Of a DNA stretch of 64,000 nucleotides, positions 24,075-36,614 are shown one piece after another. This DNA comes from Osmia lignaria lignaria (taxonomy: Eukaryota > Arthropoda > Insecta > Hymenoptera > Megachilidae): contig NW_027478166.1 of NCBI RefSeq assembly GCF_051020975.1, positions 12,463,501-12,527,500 of the forward strand, written 5' to 3'. The stretch's first letter is position 1, and each line of letters opens with the position of its first letter. The translations under genes and the position numbers were made by a program. The notes below the pieces were generated by a model. The model had not been told where the DNA came from. It saw nothing but the letters and a program-made list of their open reading frames with translations, and ran no database searches.

Positions 24075-26006
24075 TCAGAAGCGTAGTTTTCGAGATATAT
24101 CGAGATATTTAAAAGTTCCGAAGCCGCACCAACATAATAGAGATACAGAAACACCGTGGCCCCTTTCTTTGAGATAACTCTGCACTATTGCGACCTGCAA
24201 ATGCCACTTCCAGCTTAGCTGTGCAGAAGAAGAACAACAAGAAGAAGAAATATCTCGAAATATGTCCGTCAGGCCCGTTCCTTTGAGCTGCATCTGCAAA
24301 TATCTCGGAAACGAAGCGAGCTATGGCAAAATGTTAAGAGACGTTTTTTGTAGAGAATTATGTTTCCTACAACTTATGCTCTATGATATTTTTTTATCAG
24401 AAGCGTAGTTTTCGAGATATATCGAGATATTTAAAAGTTCCGAAGCCGCACCAACATAATAGAGATTCAGAAACACCGTGGCCCCTTTCTTTGAGATAAC
24501 TCTGCACTAGTGCGAGCCGCAAATGCCACTTCCAGCTTAGCTGTGCAGAAGAAGAACAACAAGAAGAAGAAATATCTCGAAATATGTCCGTCAGGCCCGT
24601 TCCCTTGAGATATATCTGCAAATATCTCGGAAACGAAGCGAGCTATGGCAAAATGTTAAGAGACCTTTTTTGTAGAGAATTAAGTTTCCTACTTTTTATG
24701 TTCTATGATATTTTTTGATCAGATGCGTAGTTCTCGAGATATATCAAGATATTTAAAAGTTCCGAAGCCGCACCAACATAATAGAGATACAGAAACACCG
24801 TGGCCCCTTTCTTTGAGATAACTCTGCACTATTGCGAGCTGCAAATGCCACTTCCAGCTTAGCTGTGCAGAAGAAGAACAACAAGAAGAAGAAATATCTC
24901 GAAATATGTCCGTCAGGCCCGTTCCTTTGAGCTGAATCTGCAAATATCTCGGAAACGAAGCGAGCTATGGCAAAATGTTGAGAGACCTTTTTTGTAGAGA
25001 ATTATGTTTCCTACAATTTACGTTCTATGATATTTTTTGATCAGAAGCGTAGGTTTCGAGATATATCGAGATATTTAAAAGTTCCGAAGCCGCACCAACA
25101 TAATAGAGATACAGAAACACCGTGGCCCCTTTCTTTCAGATAACTCTGCACTATTGCGACCTGCAAATGCCACTTCCAGCTTAGCTGTGCAGAAGAAGAA
25201 CAACAAGAAGAAGAAATATCTCGAAATATGTCCGTCAGGCCCCTTCCCTTGAGATAAATCTGCAAATATCTCGGAAACGAAGCGAGCTACGGCAAAATGT
25301 TAACAGACCTTTTTTGTAGAAAATTAGGTTTCCTACTTTTTATGTTCTATGATATTTTTTTATCAGATGCGTAGTTCTCGAGATATATCAATATATTTAA
25401 AAGTTCCGAAGCTGCACCAACATAATAGAGGTACAGAAACACCGTGGCCTCTTTCTTTGAGATAACTCTGCACTATTGCGAGCTGCAAATGCCACTTCCA
25501 GCTTAGCTGTGCAGAAGAGGAACAACAAGAAGAAGAAATATCTCGGAATATGTCCGTCAGGCCCCTTCCCCTGAGCTAAATCTGCAAATATCTCGGAAAC
25601 GATGCCAGCTATGGGAAAATGTTAAGAGACCTTTTTTGTAGAGAATTAAGTTTCCTACTTTTTAGGTTCTATCATATTTTTTGATCAGATGCGTAGTTCT
25701 CGAGATATATCAAGATATTTAAAAGTTCCGAAGCCGCACCAACATAATAGAGATACAGAAACACCGTGGCCTCTTTCTTTGAGATAACTCTGCACTATTG
25801 CGCGCTGCAAATGCCACTTCCAGCTTAGCTGTGCAGAAGAAGAACAACAAGAAGAAGAAATATCTCGAAATATGTCCGTCAGGCCCCTTCCCTTGAGATA
25901 TATCTGCAAATATCTCGGAAACGAAGCGAGCTATGGCAAAATGTTGAGAGACCTTTTTTGTAGACAATTATGTTTCCTACTTTTTATGTTCTATGATATT
26001 TTTTGA
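24075..26006. repeat. Six-monomer unit, copy 1 (1932 bp)
   Basis: The order is: a monomer ending GAGCTGCATC, a B-type with GATTCAG, an A-type ending GAGCTGAATC, then the core trimer. The same six occur at 30192-32123, offset 6117 bp (19x322-1; the missing base is the 1 bp loss near 27565). Confidence 0.85.
25041..26006. repeat. Core trimer, copy 2
   Basis: Same three-monomer order as 23109-24074, offset 1932 bp (six monomers). It forms the last half of a six-monomer unit at 24075-26006 that recurs at 30192-32123. Confidence 0.88.
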
Positions 26007-26650
26007 TCAGATGCGTAGTTCTCGAGATACATCAAGATATTTAAAAGTTCCGAAGCCGCACCAACATAATAGAGATACAGAAACACCGTGTCCCCTTTCT
26101 TTGAGATAACTCTGCACTATTGCGAGCTGCAAATGCCACTTCCAGCTTAGCTGTGCAGAAGAAGAACAACAAGAAGAAGAAATATCTCGGAATATGTCCG
26201 TCAGGCCCCTTCCCTTGAGCTAAATCTGCAAATATCTCGGAAACGATGCCAGCTATGGGAAAATGTTAAGAGACCTTTTTTGTAGAGAATTAAGTTTCCT
26301 ACTTTTTAGGTTCTATCATAGTTTTTGATCAGATGCGTAGTTCTCGAGATATATCAAGATATTTAAAAGTTCCGAAGCCGCACCAACATAATAGAGATAC
26401 AGAAACACCGTGGCCCCTTTCTTTGAGATAACTCTGCACTATTGCGAGCTGTAAATGCCACTTCCAGCTTAGCTGTGCAGAAGAAGAACAACAAGAAGAA
26501 GAAATATCTCGAAATATGTCCGTCAGGCCCGTTCCTTTGAGCTGAATCTGCAAATATCTCGGAAACGAAGCGAGCTATGGCAAAATGTTGAGAGACCTTT
26601 TTTGTAGAGAATTATGTTTCCTACAATTTACGTTCTATGATATTTTTTGA

Positions 26651-27615
26651 TCAGAAGCGTAGGTTTCGAGATATATCGAGATATTTAAAAGTTCCGAAGC
26701 CGCACCAACATAATAGAGATACAGAAACACCGTGGCCCCTTTCTTTCAGATAACTCTGCACTATTGCGACCTGCAAATGCCAGTTCCAGCTTAGCTGTGC
26801 AGAAGAAGAACAACAAGAAGAAGAAATATCTCGAAATATGTCCGTCAGGCCCCTTCCCTTGAGATAAATCTGCAAATATCTCGGAAACGAAGCGAGCTAC
26901 GGCAAAATGTTAACAGACCTTTTTTGTAGAAAATTAGGTTTCCTACTTTTTATGTTCTATGATATTTTTTTATCAGATGCGTAGTTCTCGAGATATATCA
27001 ATATATTTAAAAGTTCCGAAGCTGCACCAACATAATAGAGCTACGGAAATACCGTGGCCTCTTTCTTTGAGATAACTCTGCACTATTGCGAGCTGCAAAT
27101 GCCACTTCCAGCTTAGCTGTGCAGAAGAGGAACAACAAGAAGAAGAAATATCTCGGAATATGTCCGTCAGGCCCCTTCCCTTGAGCTAAATCTGCAAATA
27201 TCTCGGAAACGATGCCAGCTATGGGAAAATGTTAAGAGACCTTTTTTGTAGAGAATTAAGTTTCCTACTTTTTAGGATTTATCATATTTTTTGATCAGAT
27301 GCGTAGTTCTCGAGATATATCAAGATATTTAAAAGTTCCGAAGCCGCACCAACATAATAGAGATACAGAAACACCGTGGCCTCTTTCTTTGAGATAACTC
27401 TGCACTATTGCGCGCTGCAAATGCCACTTCCAGCTTAGCTGTGCAGAAGAAGAACAACAAGAAGAAGAAATATCTCGAAATATGTCCGTCAGGCCCCTTC
27501 CCTTGAGATATATCTGCAAATATCTCGGAAACGAAGCGAGCTATGGCAAAATGTTGAGAGACGTTTTTGTAGACAATTATGTTTCCTACTTTTTATGTTC
27601 TATGATATTTTTTGA
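26651..27615. repeat. Core trimer, copy 3
   Basis: Offset 1610 bp (five monomers) from copy 2. The spacing is one monomer shorter because the intervening monomer at 26007 is a crossover product. The third monomer has lost 1 bp (GAGACGTTTTTGTAG). The C-type member carries the private change GAGCTACGGAAATACC. Confidence 0.88.
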
Positions 27616-28581
27616 TCAGATGCGTAGTTCTCGAGATACATCAAGATATTTAAAAGTTCCGAAGCCGCACCAACATAATAGAGATACAGAAACACCGTGG
27701 CCCCTTTCTTTGAGATAACTCTGCACTATTGCGAGCTGCAAATGCCACTTCCAGCTTAGCTGTGCAGAAGAAGAACAACAAGAAGAAGAAATATCTCGAA
27801 ATATGTCCGTCAGGCCCCTTCCCTTGAGATAAATCTGCAAATATCTCGGAAACGAAGCGAGCTATGGCAAAATGTTAAGAGACCTTTTTTGTAGAGAATT
27901 AAGTTTCCTACTTTTTATGTTCTATGATATTTTTTGATCAGAAGCGTAGTTCTCGAGATATATCAAGATATTTAAAAGTTCCGAAGCCGCACCAACATAA
28001 TAGAGATACAGAAACACCGTGGCCCCTTTCTTTGAGATAACTCTGCACTATTGCGAGCTGCAAATGCCACTTCCAGCTTAGCTGTGCAGAAGAAGAACAA
28101 CAAGAAGAAGAAATATCTCGAAATATGTCCATCAGGACCCTTCCCTTGAGATAAATCTGCAAATATCTCGGAAACCAAGCGAGGTATGGCAAAATGTTAA
28201 GAGACCTTTTTTGTAGAGAATTATGTTTCCTACAATTTATGTTCTATGATATTTTTTGATCAGAAGCGTAGTTTTCGAGATATATCGAGATATTTAAAAG
28301 TTCCGAAGCCGCACCAACATAATAGAGATACAGAAACACCGTGGCCCCTTTCTTTCAGATAACTCTGCACTATTGCGAGCTGCAAATGCCACTTTGAGCT
28401 TAGCTGTGCAGAAGAAGAACAACAAGAAGAAGAAATATCTCGAAATATGTCCGTCAGCCCCCTTCCCTTGAGATAAATCTGCAAATATCTCGGAAACGAA
28501 GCGAGCTGTGGCAAAATGTTGAGAGACCTTTTTTGTAGAGAATTATGTTTCCTACAATTTACGTTCTATGATATTTTTTGA

Positions 28582-29547
28582 TCAGAAGCGTAGGTTTCGA
28601 GATATATCGAGATATTTAAAAGTTCCGAAGCCGCACCAACATAATAGAGATACAGAAACACCGTGGCCCCTTTCTTTCAGATAACTCTGCACTATTGCGA
28701 CCTGCAAATGCCACTTCCAGCTTAGCTGTGCAGAAGAAGAACAACAAGAAGAAGAAATATCTCGAAATATGTTCGTCAGGCCCCTTCCCTTGAGATAAAT
28801 CTGCAAATATCTCGGAAACGAAGCGAGCTACGGCAAAATGTTAACAGACCTTTTTTGTAGAAAATTAGGTTTCCTACTTTTTATGTTCTATGATATTTTT
28901 TTATCAGATGCGTAGTTCTCGAGATATATCAATATATTTAAAAGTTCCGAAGCTGCACCAACATAATAGAGGTACAGAAACACCGTGGCCTCTTTCTTTG
29001 AGATAACTCTGCACTATTGCGAGCTGCAAATGCCACTTCCAGCTTAGCTGTGCAGAAGAGGAACAACAAGAAGAAGAAATATCTCGGAATATGTCCGTCA
29101 GGCCCCTTCCCTTGAGCTAAATCTGCAAATATCTCGGAAACGATGCCAGCTATGGGAAAATGTTAAGAGACCTTTTTTGTAGAGAATTAAGTTTCCTACT
29201 TTTTAGGTTCTATCGTATTTTTTGATCAGATGCGTAGTTCTCGAGATATATCAAGATATTTAAAAGTTCCGAAGCCGCACCAACATAATAGAGATACAGA
29301 AACACCGTGGCCTCTTTCTTTGAGATAACTCTGCACTATTGCGCGCTGCAAATGCCACTTCCAGCTTAGCTGTGCAGAAGAAGAACAACAAGAAGAAGAA
29401 ATATCTCGAAATATGTCCGTCAGGCCCCTTCCCTTGAGATATATCGGCAAATATCTCGGAAACGAAGCGAGCTATGGCAAAATGTTGAGAGACCTTTTTT
29501 GTAGACAATTATGTTTCCTACAATTTATGTTCTATGATATTTTTTGA
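28582..29547. repeat. Core trimer, copy 4
   Basis: Same three monomers. Unlike the other four copies, it is preceded by a monomer with CACTTTGAGC rather than one ending GAGCTGAATC. Private changes include ATGTTCGTCAGG and ATATCGGCAAATATC. Confidence 0.88.
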
Positions 29548-30191
29548 TCAGAAGCGTAGTTTTCTAGATATATCGAGATATTTAAAAGTTCCGAAGCCGC
29601 ACCAACATAATAGAGATACGGAAACACCGTGGCCCCTTTCTTTGAGATAACTCTGTACTATTGCGAGCTGCAAATGCCACTTCCAGCTTAGCTGTGCAGA
29701 AGAAGAACAACAAGAAGAAGAAATATCTCGAAATATGTCCGTCAGGCCCCTTCCCTTGAGATAAAACTGCACATATCTCGGAAACGAAGCGAGCTATGGC
29801 AAAATGTTAAGAGACCTTTTTTGTAGAGAATTATGTTTCCTACAATTTATGTTCTATGATATTTTTTGATCACAAGCGTAGTTTTCGAGATATATCGAGA
29901 TATTTAAAAGTTCCGAAGCCGCACCAACATAATAGAGATACAGAAACACCGTGGCCCCTTTCTTTGAGATAACTCTGTACTATTGCGAGCTGCAAATGCC
30001 ACTTCCAGCTTAGCTGTGCAGAAGAAGAACAACAAGAAGAAGATATATCTCGAAATATGTCCGTCAGGCCCCTTCCCTTGAGATAAATCTGCAAATATCT
30101 CGGAAACGAAGTGAGCTATGGCAAAATGTTAAGAGACCTTTTTTGTAGAGAATTAAGTTTCCTACTTTTTATGTTCTATGATATTTTTTGA

Positions 30192-32123
30192 TCAGATGCG
30201 TAGTTCTCGAGATATATCAAGATATTTAAAAGTTCCGAAGCCGCACCAACATAATAGAGATACAGAAACACCGTGGCCCCTTTCTTTGAGATAACTCTGC
30301 ACTAATGCGAGCTGTAAATGCCACTTCCAGCTTAGCTGTGCAGAAGAAGAACAACAAGAAGAAGAAATATCTCGAAATATGTCCGTCAGGCCCGTTCCTT
30401 TGAGCTGCATCTGCAAATATCTCGGAAACGAAGCGAGCTATGGCAAAATGTTAAGAGACGTTTTTTGTAGAGAATTATGTTTCCTACAACTTATGCTCTA
30501 TGATATTTTTTGATCAGAAGCGTAGTTTTCGAGATATATCGAGATATTTAAAAGTTCCGAAGCCGCACCAACATAATAGAGATTCAGAAACACCGTGGCC
30601 CCTTTCTTTGAGATAACTCTGCACTAGTGCGAGCCGCAAATGCCACTTCCAGCTTAGCTGTGCAGAAGAAGAACAACAAGAAGAAGAAATATCTCGAAAT
30701 ATGTCCGTCAGGCCCCTTCCCTTGAGATAAATCTGCAAATATCTCGGAAACGAAGTGAGCTATGGCAAAATGTTAAGAGACCTTTTTTGTAGAGAATTAA
30801 GTTTCCTACTTTTTATGTTCTATGATATTTTTTGATCAGATGCGTAGTTCTCGAGATATATCAAGATATTTAAAAGTTCCGAAGCCGCACCAACATAATA
30901 GAGATACAGAAACACCGTGGCCCCTTTCTTTGAGATAACTCTGCACTATTGCGAGCTGCAAATGCCACTTCCAGCTTAGCTGTGCAGAAGAAGAACAACA
31001 AGAAGAAGAAATATCTCGAAATATGTCCGTCAGGCCCGTTCCTTTGAGCTGAATCTGCAAATATCTCGGAAACGAAGCGAGCTATGGCAAAATGTTGAGA
31101 GACCTTTTTTGTAGAGAATTATGTTTCCTACAATTTACGTTCTATGATATTTTTTGATCAGAAGCGTAGGTTTCGAGATATATCGAGATATTTAAAAGTT
31201 CCGAAGCCGCACCAACATAATAGAGATACAGAAACACCGTGGCCCCTTTCTTTCAGATAACTCTGCACTATTGCGACCTGCAAATGCCACTTCCAGCTTA
31301 GCTGTGCAGAAGAAGAACAACAAGAAGAAGAAATATCTCGAAGTATGTCCGTCAGGCCCCTTCCCTTGAGATAAATCTGCAAATATCTCGGAAACGAAGC
31401 GAGCTACGGCAAAATGTTAACAGATCTTTTTTGTAGAAAATTAGGTTTCCTACTTTTTATGTTCTATGATATTTTTTTATCAGATGCGTAGTTCTCGAGA
31501 TATATCAATATATTTAAAAGTTCCGAAGCTGCACCAACATAATAGAGGTACAGAAACACCGTGGCCTCTTTCTTTGATATAACTCTGCACTATTGCGAGC
31601 TGCAAATGCCACTTCCAGCTTAGCTGTGCAGAAGAGGAACAACGAGAAGAAGAAATATCTCGGAATATGTCCGTCAGGCCCCTTCCCTTGAGCTAAATCT
31701 GCAAATATCTCGGAAACGATGCCAGCTATGGGAAAATGTTAAGAGACCTTTTTTGTAGAGAATTAAGTTACCTACTTTTTAGGTTCTATCATATTTTTTG
31801 ATCAGATGCGTAGTTCTCGAGATATATCAAGATATTTAAAAGTTCCGAAGCCGCACCAACATAATAGAGATACAGAAACACCGTGGCCTCTTTCTTTGAG
31901 ATAACTCTGCACTATTGCGCGCTGCAAATGCCACTTCCAGCTTAGCTGTGCAGAAGAAGAACAACAAGAAGAAGAAATATCTCGAAATATGTCCGTCAGG
32001 CCCCTTCCCTTGAGATATATCTGCAAATATCTCGGAAACGAAGCGAGCTATGGCAAAATGTTGAGAGACCTTTTTTGTAGACAATTATGTTTCCTACTTT
32101 TTATGTTCTATGATATTTTTTGA
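30192..32123. repeat. Six-monomer unit, copy 2 (1932 bp)
   Basis: Repeat of 24075-26006 with few differences. An overlapping duplication also links 26329-28259 to 30836-32767 (offset 4507-4508). Its members are GAGCTGAATC monomer, core trimer, consensus-like monomer and TCCATCAGGACCC monomer. The segment has therefore been copied in more than one register. Confidence 0.85.
31158..32123. repeat. Core trimer, copy 5
   Basis: Same three monomers, with private changes CTCGAAGTATG, TTTGATATAACTC, AACGAGAAG and AAGTTACC. It is followed by the same two monomers (32124 and 32446, the latter with TCCATCAGGACCC) that follow copy 3. Confidence 0.88.
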
Positions 32124-32241
32124 TCAGATGCGTAGTTCTCGAGATATATCAAGATATTTAAAAGTTCCGAAGCCGCACCAACATAATAGAGATACAGAAA
32201 CACCGTGGCCCCTTTCTTTGAGATAACTCTGCACTATTGCG

Positions 32242-32264
32242 AGCTGCAAATGCCACTTCCAGCT
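32242..32264. other. Short inverted repeat (hairpin) in each monomer
   Basis: AGCTGCAA and TTCCAGCT flank a 7 bp loop ATGCCAC, giving seven paired positions with one C:C mismatch. In N-type monomers the mismatch is repaired (CTGGAA/TTCCAG) while the outer C becomes T, leaving eight pairs if G:T is allowed. In GAGCCGC monomers the stem is weaker. The 278 bp monomers lack it entirely. Position is about 118-140 in the monomer. Confidence 0.7.
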
Positions 32265-32273
32265 TAGCTGTGC

Positions 32274-32299
32274 AGAAGAAGAACAACAAGAAGAAGAAA
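32274..32299. other. GAA-rich purine tract in each monomer
   Basis: The pattern AGAAGAAGAA, CAACAA, GAAGAAGAAA gives a purine-rich strand about 26 bp long in every monomer. Triplet losses by slippage are seen at 586 and 7988 (and its copy 16032), each giving a 319 bp monomer. CAAGTAGAAGAATT is the linked variant of decamer member h. Confidence 0.75.
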
Positions 32300-32767
32300 T
32301 ATCTCGAAATATGTCCGTCAGGCCCCTTCCCTTGAGATAAATCTGCAAATATCTCGGAAACGAAGCGAGCTATGGCAAAATGTTAAGAGACCTTTTTTGT
32401 AGAGAATTAAGTTTCCTACTTTTTATGTTCTATGATATTTTTTGATCAGAAGCGTAGTTCTCGAGATATATCAAGATATTTAAAAGTTCCGAAGCCGCAC
32501 CAACATAATAGAGATACAGAAACACCGTGGCCCCTTTCTTTGAGATAACTCTGCACTATTGCGAGCTGCAAATGCCACTTCCAGCTTAGCTGTGCAGAAG
32601 AAGAACAACAAGAAGAAGAAATATCTCGAAATATGTCCATCAGGACCCTTCCCTTGAGATAAATCTGCAAATATCTCGGAAACCAAGCGAGGTATGGCAA
32701 AATGTTAAGAGACCTTTTTTGTAGAGAATTATGTTTCCTACAATTTATGTTCTATGATATTTTTTGA

Positions 32768-35700
32768 TCAGAAGCGTAGTTTTCGAGATATATCGAGATA
32801 TTTAAAAGTTCCGAAGCCGCACCAACATAATAGAGATACAGAAACACCGTGGCCCCTTTCTTTGAGATAACTCTGCACTAGTGCGAGCCGCAAATTCCAC
32901 TTCCAGCTTAGCTGTGCAGAAGAAGAACAACAAGAAGAAGAAATATCTCGAAATATGTCCGTTAGGCCCCTTCCCTTGAGATAAATCTGCAAATATCTCG
33001 GAAACGAAGCGAGCTATGGCAAAATATTAAGAGACCTTTTTTGTACAGAATTAAGTTTCCTACTTTTTATGTTCTATGATATTTTTTGATCAGATGCGTA
33101 GTTCCCGAGATATATCAAGATATTTAAAAGTTCCGAAGCCGCACCAACATAATAGAGATACAGAAACACCGTGGCCCCTTTCTTTGAGATAACTCTGCAC
33201 TAGTGCGAGCTGCAAATGCCACTTCCAGCTTAGCTGTGCAGAAGAAGAACAACAAGAAGAAGAAATATCTCGAAATATGTCCGTCAGGCCCCTTCCCTTG
33301 AGATATATCTGCAAATATCTCGGAAACGAAGCGAGCTATGGCAAAATCTTAAGAGACCTTTTTTGTAGAGAATTATGTTTCCTACAATTTATGTTCTATG
33401 ATATTTTTTGATCAGATGCGTAGTTCTCGAGATATATCAAGATATTTAAAAGCTCCGAAGCCGCACCAACATAATAGAGATACAGAAACACCGTGGCCCC
33501 TTTCTTTGAGATAACTCTGCACTACTGCGAGCTGTAAATGCCACTTCCAGCTTAGCTGTGCAGAAGAAGAACAACAAGAAGAAGAAATATCTCGAAATAT
33601 GTCCGTCAGGCTCCTTCCCTTGAGATATATCTGCAAATATCTCGGAAACGAAGTGAGCTATGGCAAAATGCTAAGAGACCTTTTTTGTAGAGAATTAAGT
33701 TTCCTACTTTTTATGTTCTATGATATTTTTTGATCAGATGCGTAGTTCTCGAGATATATCAAGATATTTAAAAGTTCCGAAGCCGCACCAACATAATAGA
33801 GATACAGAAACACCGTGGCCCCTTTCTTTGAGATAACTCTGCACTATTGCGAGCTGTAAATGCCACTTCCAGCTTAGCTGTGCAGAAGAAGAACAACAAG
33901 AAGAAGAAATATCTCGAAATATGTCCGTCAGGCCCGTTCCTTTGAGCTGCATCTGCAAATATCTCGGAAACGAAGCGAGCTATGGCAAAATGTTAAGAGA
34001 CGTTTTTTGTAGAGAATTATGTTTCCTACAACTTATGCTCTATGATATTTATTGATCAGAAGCGTAGTTTTCGAGATATATCGAGATATTTAAAAGTTCC
34101 GAAGCCGCACCAACATAATAGAGATACAGAAACACCGTGGCCCCTCTCTTTGAGATAACTCTGCTCTATTGCGAGCTGGAAATGCCACTTCCAGTTTAGC
34201 TGTGCAGAAGAAGAACAACAAGAAGAAGAAATATCTCGAAATATGTCCGTTAGGCCCCTTCCCTTGTGATATATCTGCAAATATCTCGGAAACGAAGCCA
34301 GCTATGGCAAAATATTAAGAGACCTTTTTTGTAGAGAATTATGTTTCCTACAATTAATGTTCTATGATATTTTTTGATCAGAAGCGTAGTTTTCGAGATA
34401 TATCGAGATATTTAAAAGTTCCGAAGCCGCACCAACATAATAGAGATACAGAAACACCGTGGCCCCTTTCTTTGAGATAACTCTGCACTAGTGCGAGCCG
34501 CAAATGCCACTTCCAGCTTAGCTGTGCAGAAGAAGAACAACAAGAAGAAGAAATATCTCGAAATATGTCCGTCAGGCCACTTCCCTTGAGATAAATCTGC
34601 AAATATCTCGGAAACGAAGCGAGCTATGGCAAAATGTTAAGAGACCTTTTTTGTAGAGAATTATGTTTCCTACAATTTATGTTGTATGATATTTTTTGAT
34701 CAGAAGTGTAGTTTTCGAGATATATCGAGATATTTAAAAGTTCCGAAGCCGCACCAACATAATAGAGATACAGAAACACCGTGGCCCCTCTCTTTGAGAT
34801 AACTCTGCTCTATTGCGAGCTGGAAATGCCACTTCCAGTTTAGCTGTGCAGAAGAAGAACAACAAGAAAAAGAAATATCTCGAAATATGTCCGTTAGGCC
34901 CCTTCCCTTGTGATATATCTGCAAATATCTCGGAAACGAAGCCAGCTATGGCAAAATGTTAAGAGACCTTTTTTGTAGAGAATTATGTTTCCTACAATTT
35001 ATGTTCTATGATATTTTTTGATCAGATGCGTAGTTCTCGAGATATATCAAGATATTTAAAAGTTCCGAAGCCGCACCAACATAATAGAGATACAGAAACA
35101 CCGTCGCCCCTTTCTTTGAGATAACTCTGCACTATTGCGAGCTGCAAATTCCACTTCCAGCTTAGCTGCGCAGAAGAAGAACAACAAGAAGAAGAAATAT
35201 CTCGAAATATGTCCGTCAGGCCCCTTCCCTTGAGATAAATCTGCAAATATCTCGGAAACGAAGCGAGCTATGGCAAAATGTTAAGAGACCTTTTTTGTAG
35301 AGAATTAAGTTTCCTACTTTCTATGTTCTATGATATTTTTTGATCAGATGCGTAGTTCTCGAGATATATCAAGATATTTAAAAGTTCCGAAGCCGCACCA
35401 ACATAATAGAGATACAGAAACACCGTGGCCCCTATCTTTGAGATAACTGTGCACTATTGCGAGCTGTAAATGCCACTTCCAGCTTAGCTGTGCAGAAGAA
35501 GAACAACAAGAAGAAGAAATATCTCGAAATATGTCCGTCAGGCCCCTTCCCTTGAGATAAATCTGCAAATATCTCGGAAACGAAGCGAGCTATGGCAAAA
35601 TGTTAAGAGACCTTTTTTGTAGAGAATTAAGTTTCCTACTTTCTATGTTCTATGATATTTTTTGATCAGATGCGTAGTTCTCGAGATATATCAAGATATT

Positions 35701-36614
35701 TAAAAGTTCCGAAGCCGCACCAACATAATAGAGATACAGAAACACCGTGGCCCCTATCTTTGAGATAACTCTGCACTAGTGCGAGCCGCAAATGCCACTT
35801 CCAGCTTAGCTGTGCAGAAGAAGAACAACAAGAAGAAGAAATATCTCGAAATATGTCCGTCAGGCCCCTTCCCTTGAGATAAATCTGCAAATATCTCGGA
35901 AACGAAGCGAGCTATGGCAAAATGTTAAGAGACCTTTTTTGTAGAGAATTAAGTTTCCTACTTTTTATGTTCTATGATATTTTTTGATCAGATGCGTAGT
36001 TCTCGAGATATATCAAGATATTTAAAAGTTCCGAAGCCGCACCAACATAATAGAGATACAGAAACACCGTGGCCCGTTTCTTTGAGATAACTCTGCACTA
36101 TTGCGAGCTGGAAATGCCACTTCCAGTTTAGCTGTGCAGAAGAAGAACAACAAGAGGAAGAAATATCTCGAAATATGTCCGTCAGGCCCCTTCCCTTGAG
36201 ATAAATCTGCAAATATCTCGGAAACGAAGCGAGCTATGGCAAAATGTTAAGAGACCTTTTTTGTAGAGAATTAAGTTTCCTACTTTTTATGTTCTATGAT
36301 ATTTTTTGATTAGATGCGTAGTTCTCGAGATATATCAAGCTATTTAAAAGTTCCGAAGCCGCACCAACATAATAGAGATACAGAAACACCGTGGCCCCTT
36401 TCTTTGAGATAACTCTGCACTATTGCGAGCTGGAAATGCCACTTCCAGTTTAGCTGTGCAGAAGAAGAACAACAAGAAGAAGAAATATCTCGAAATATGT
36501 CCGTCAGGCCCCTTCCCTTGAGATAAATCTGCAAATATCTCGGAAACGAAGCGAGCTATGGCAAAATGTTAAGAGACCTTTTTTGTAGAGAATTAAGTTT
36601 CCTACTTTCTATGT
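32768..36614. repeat. Mixed monomers without a long higher-order unit
   Basis: Only short local repeats are visible. A B/N monomer with CTGCTCTATTGCG and TTGTGATATATC is present at 34056 and 34700, two monomers apart. Two neighbouring monomers share CCCCTATCTTTGAG (35344 and 35666). N-type monomers follow at 35988 and 36310. Nothing but satellite is present. Confidence 0.8.

Larger units (their letters stand above)
32124..32445. repeat. Exemplar monomer, subfamily A (consensus-like)
   Basis: This copy is very close to the array consensus and can serve as the reference unit. In order it contains: the A-type signature CAGATGCGTAGTTCTCGAG with ATATCAAGATAT; a first C-rich/GAGATAA motif at 32207-32237; a short hairpin at 32242-32264; a GAA-rich purine tract at 32274-32299; a second C-rich/GAGATAA motif at 32321-32351; CTCGGAAACGAAGCGAGC; a T6 run at 32393-32398; and AATTAAGTTTCCTAC leading to the next TGATCA at 32443-32448. 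There is no promoter, splice or tRNA-like structure I can support. Confidence 0.95.

Noticed and set aside
32138..32160. CENP-B-box-like motif around TTCGAGATATATCGAG
   Set aside because: The spacing between the two CG-containing halves does not match the CENP-B box pattern (TTCG, four bases, A, two bases, CGGG), and no CGGG is present.
32150..32164. TATA-like ATATTTAAAAG as a promoter
   Set aside because: AT-rich matches like this are expected by chance, and there is no start-site, coding region or other promoter context.
32164..32176. Possible RNA polymerase III B box (AGTTCCGAAGCC) with T6 terminators downstream
   Set aside because: It needs a one-base insertion relative to the B-box consensus, and there is no convincing A box at a suitable distance. 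T-runs alone are not evidence.
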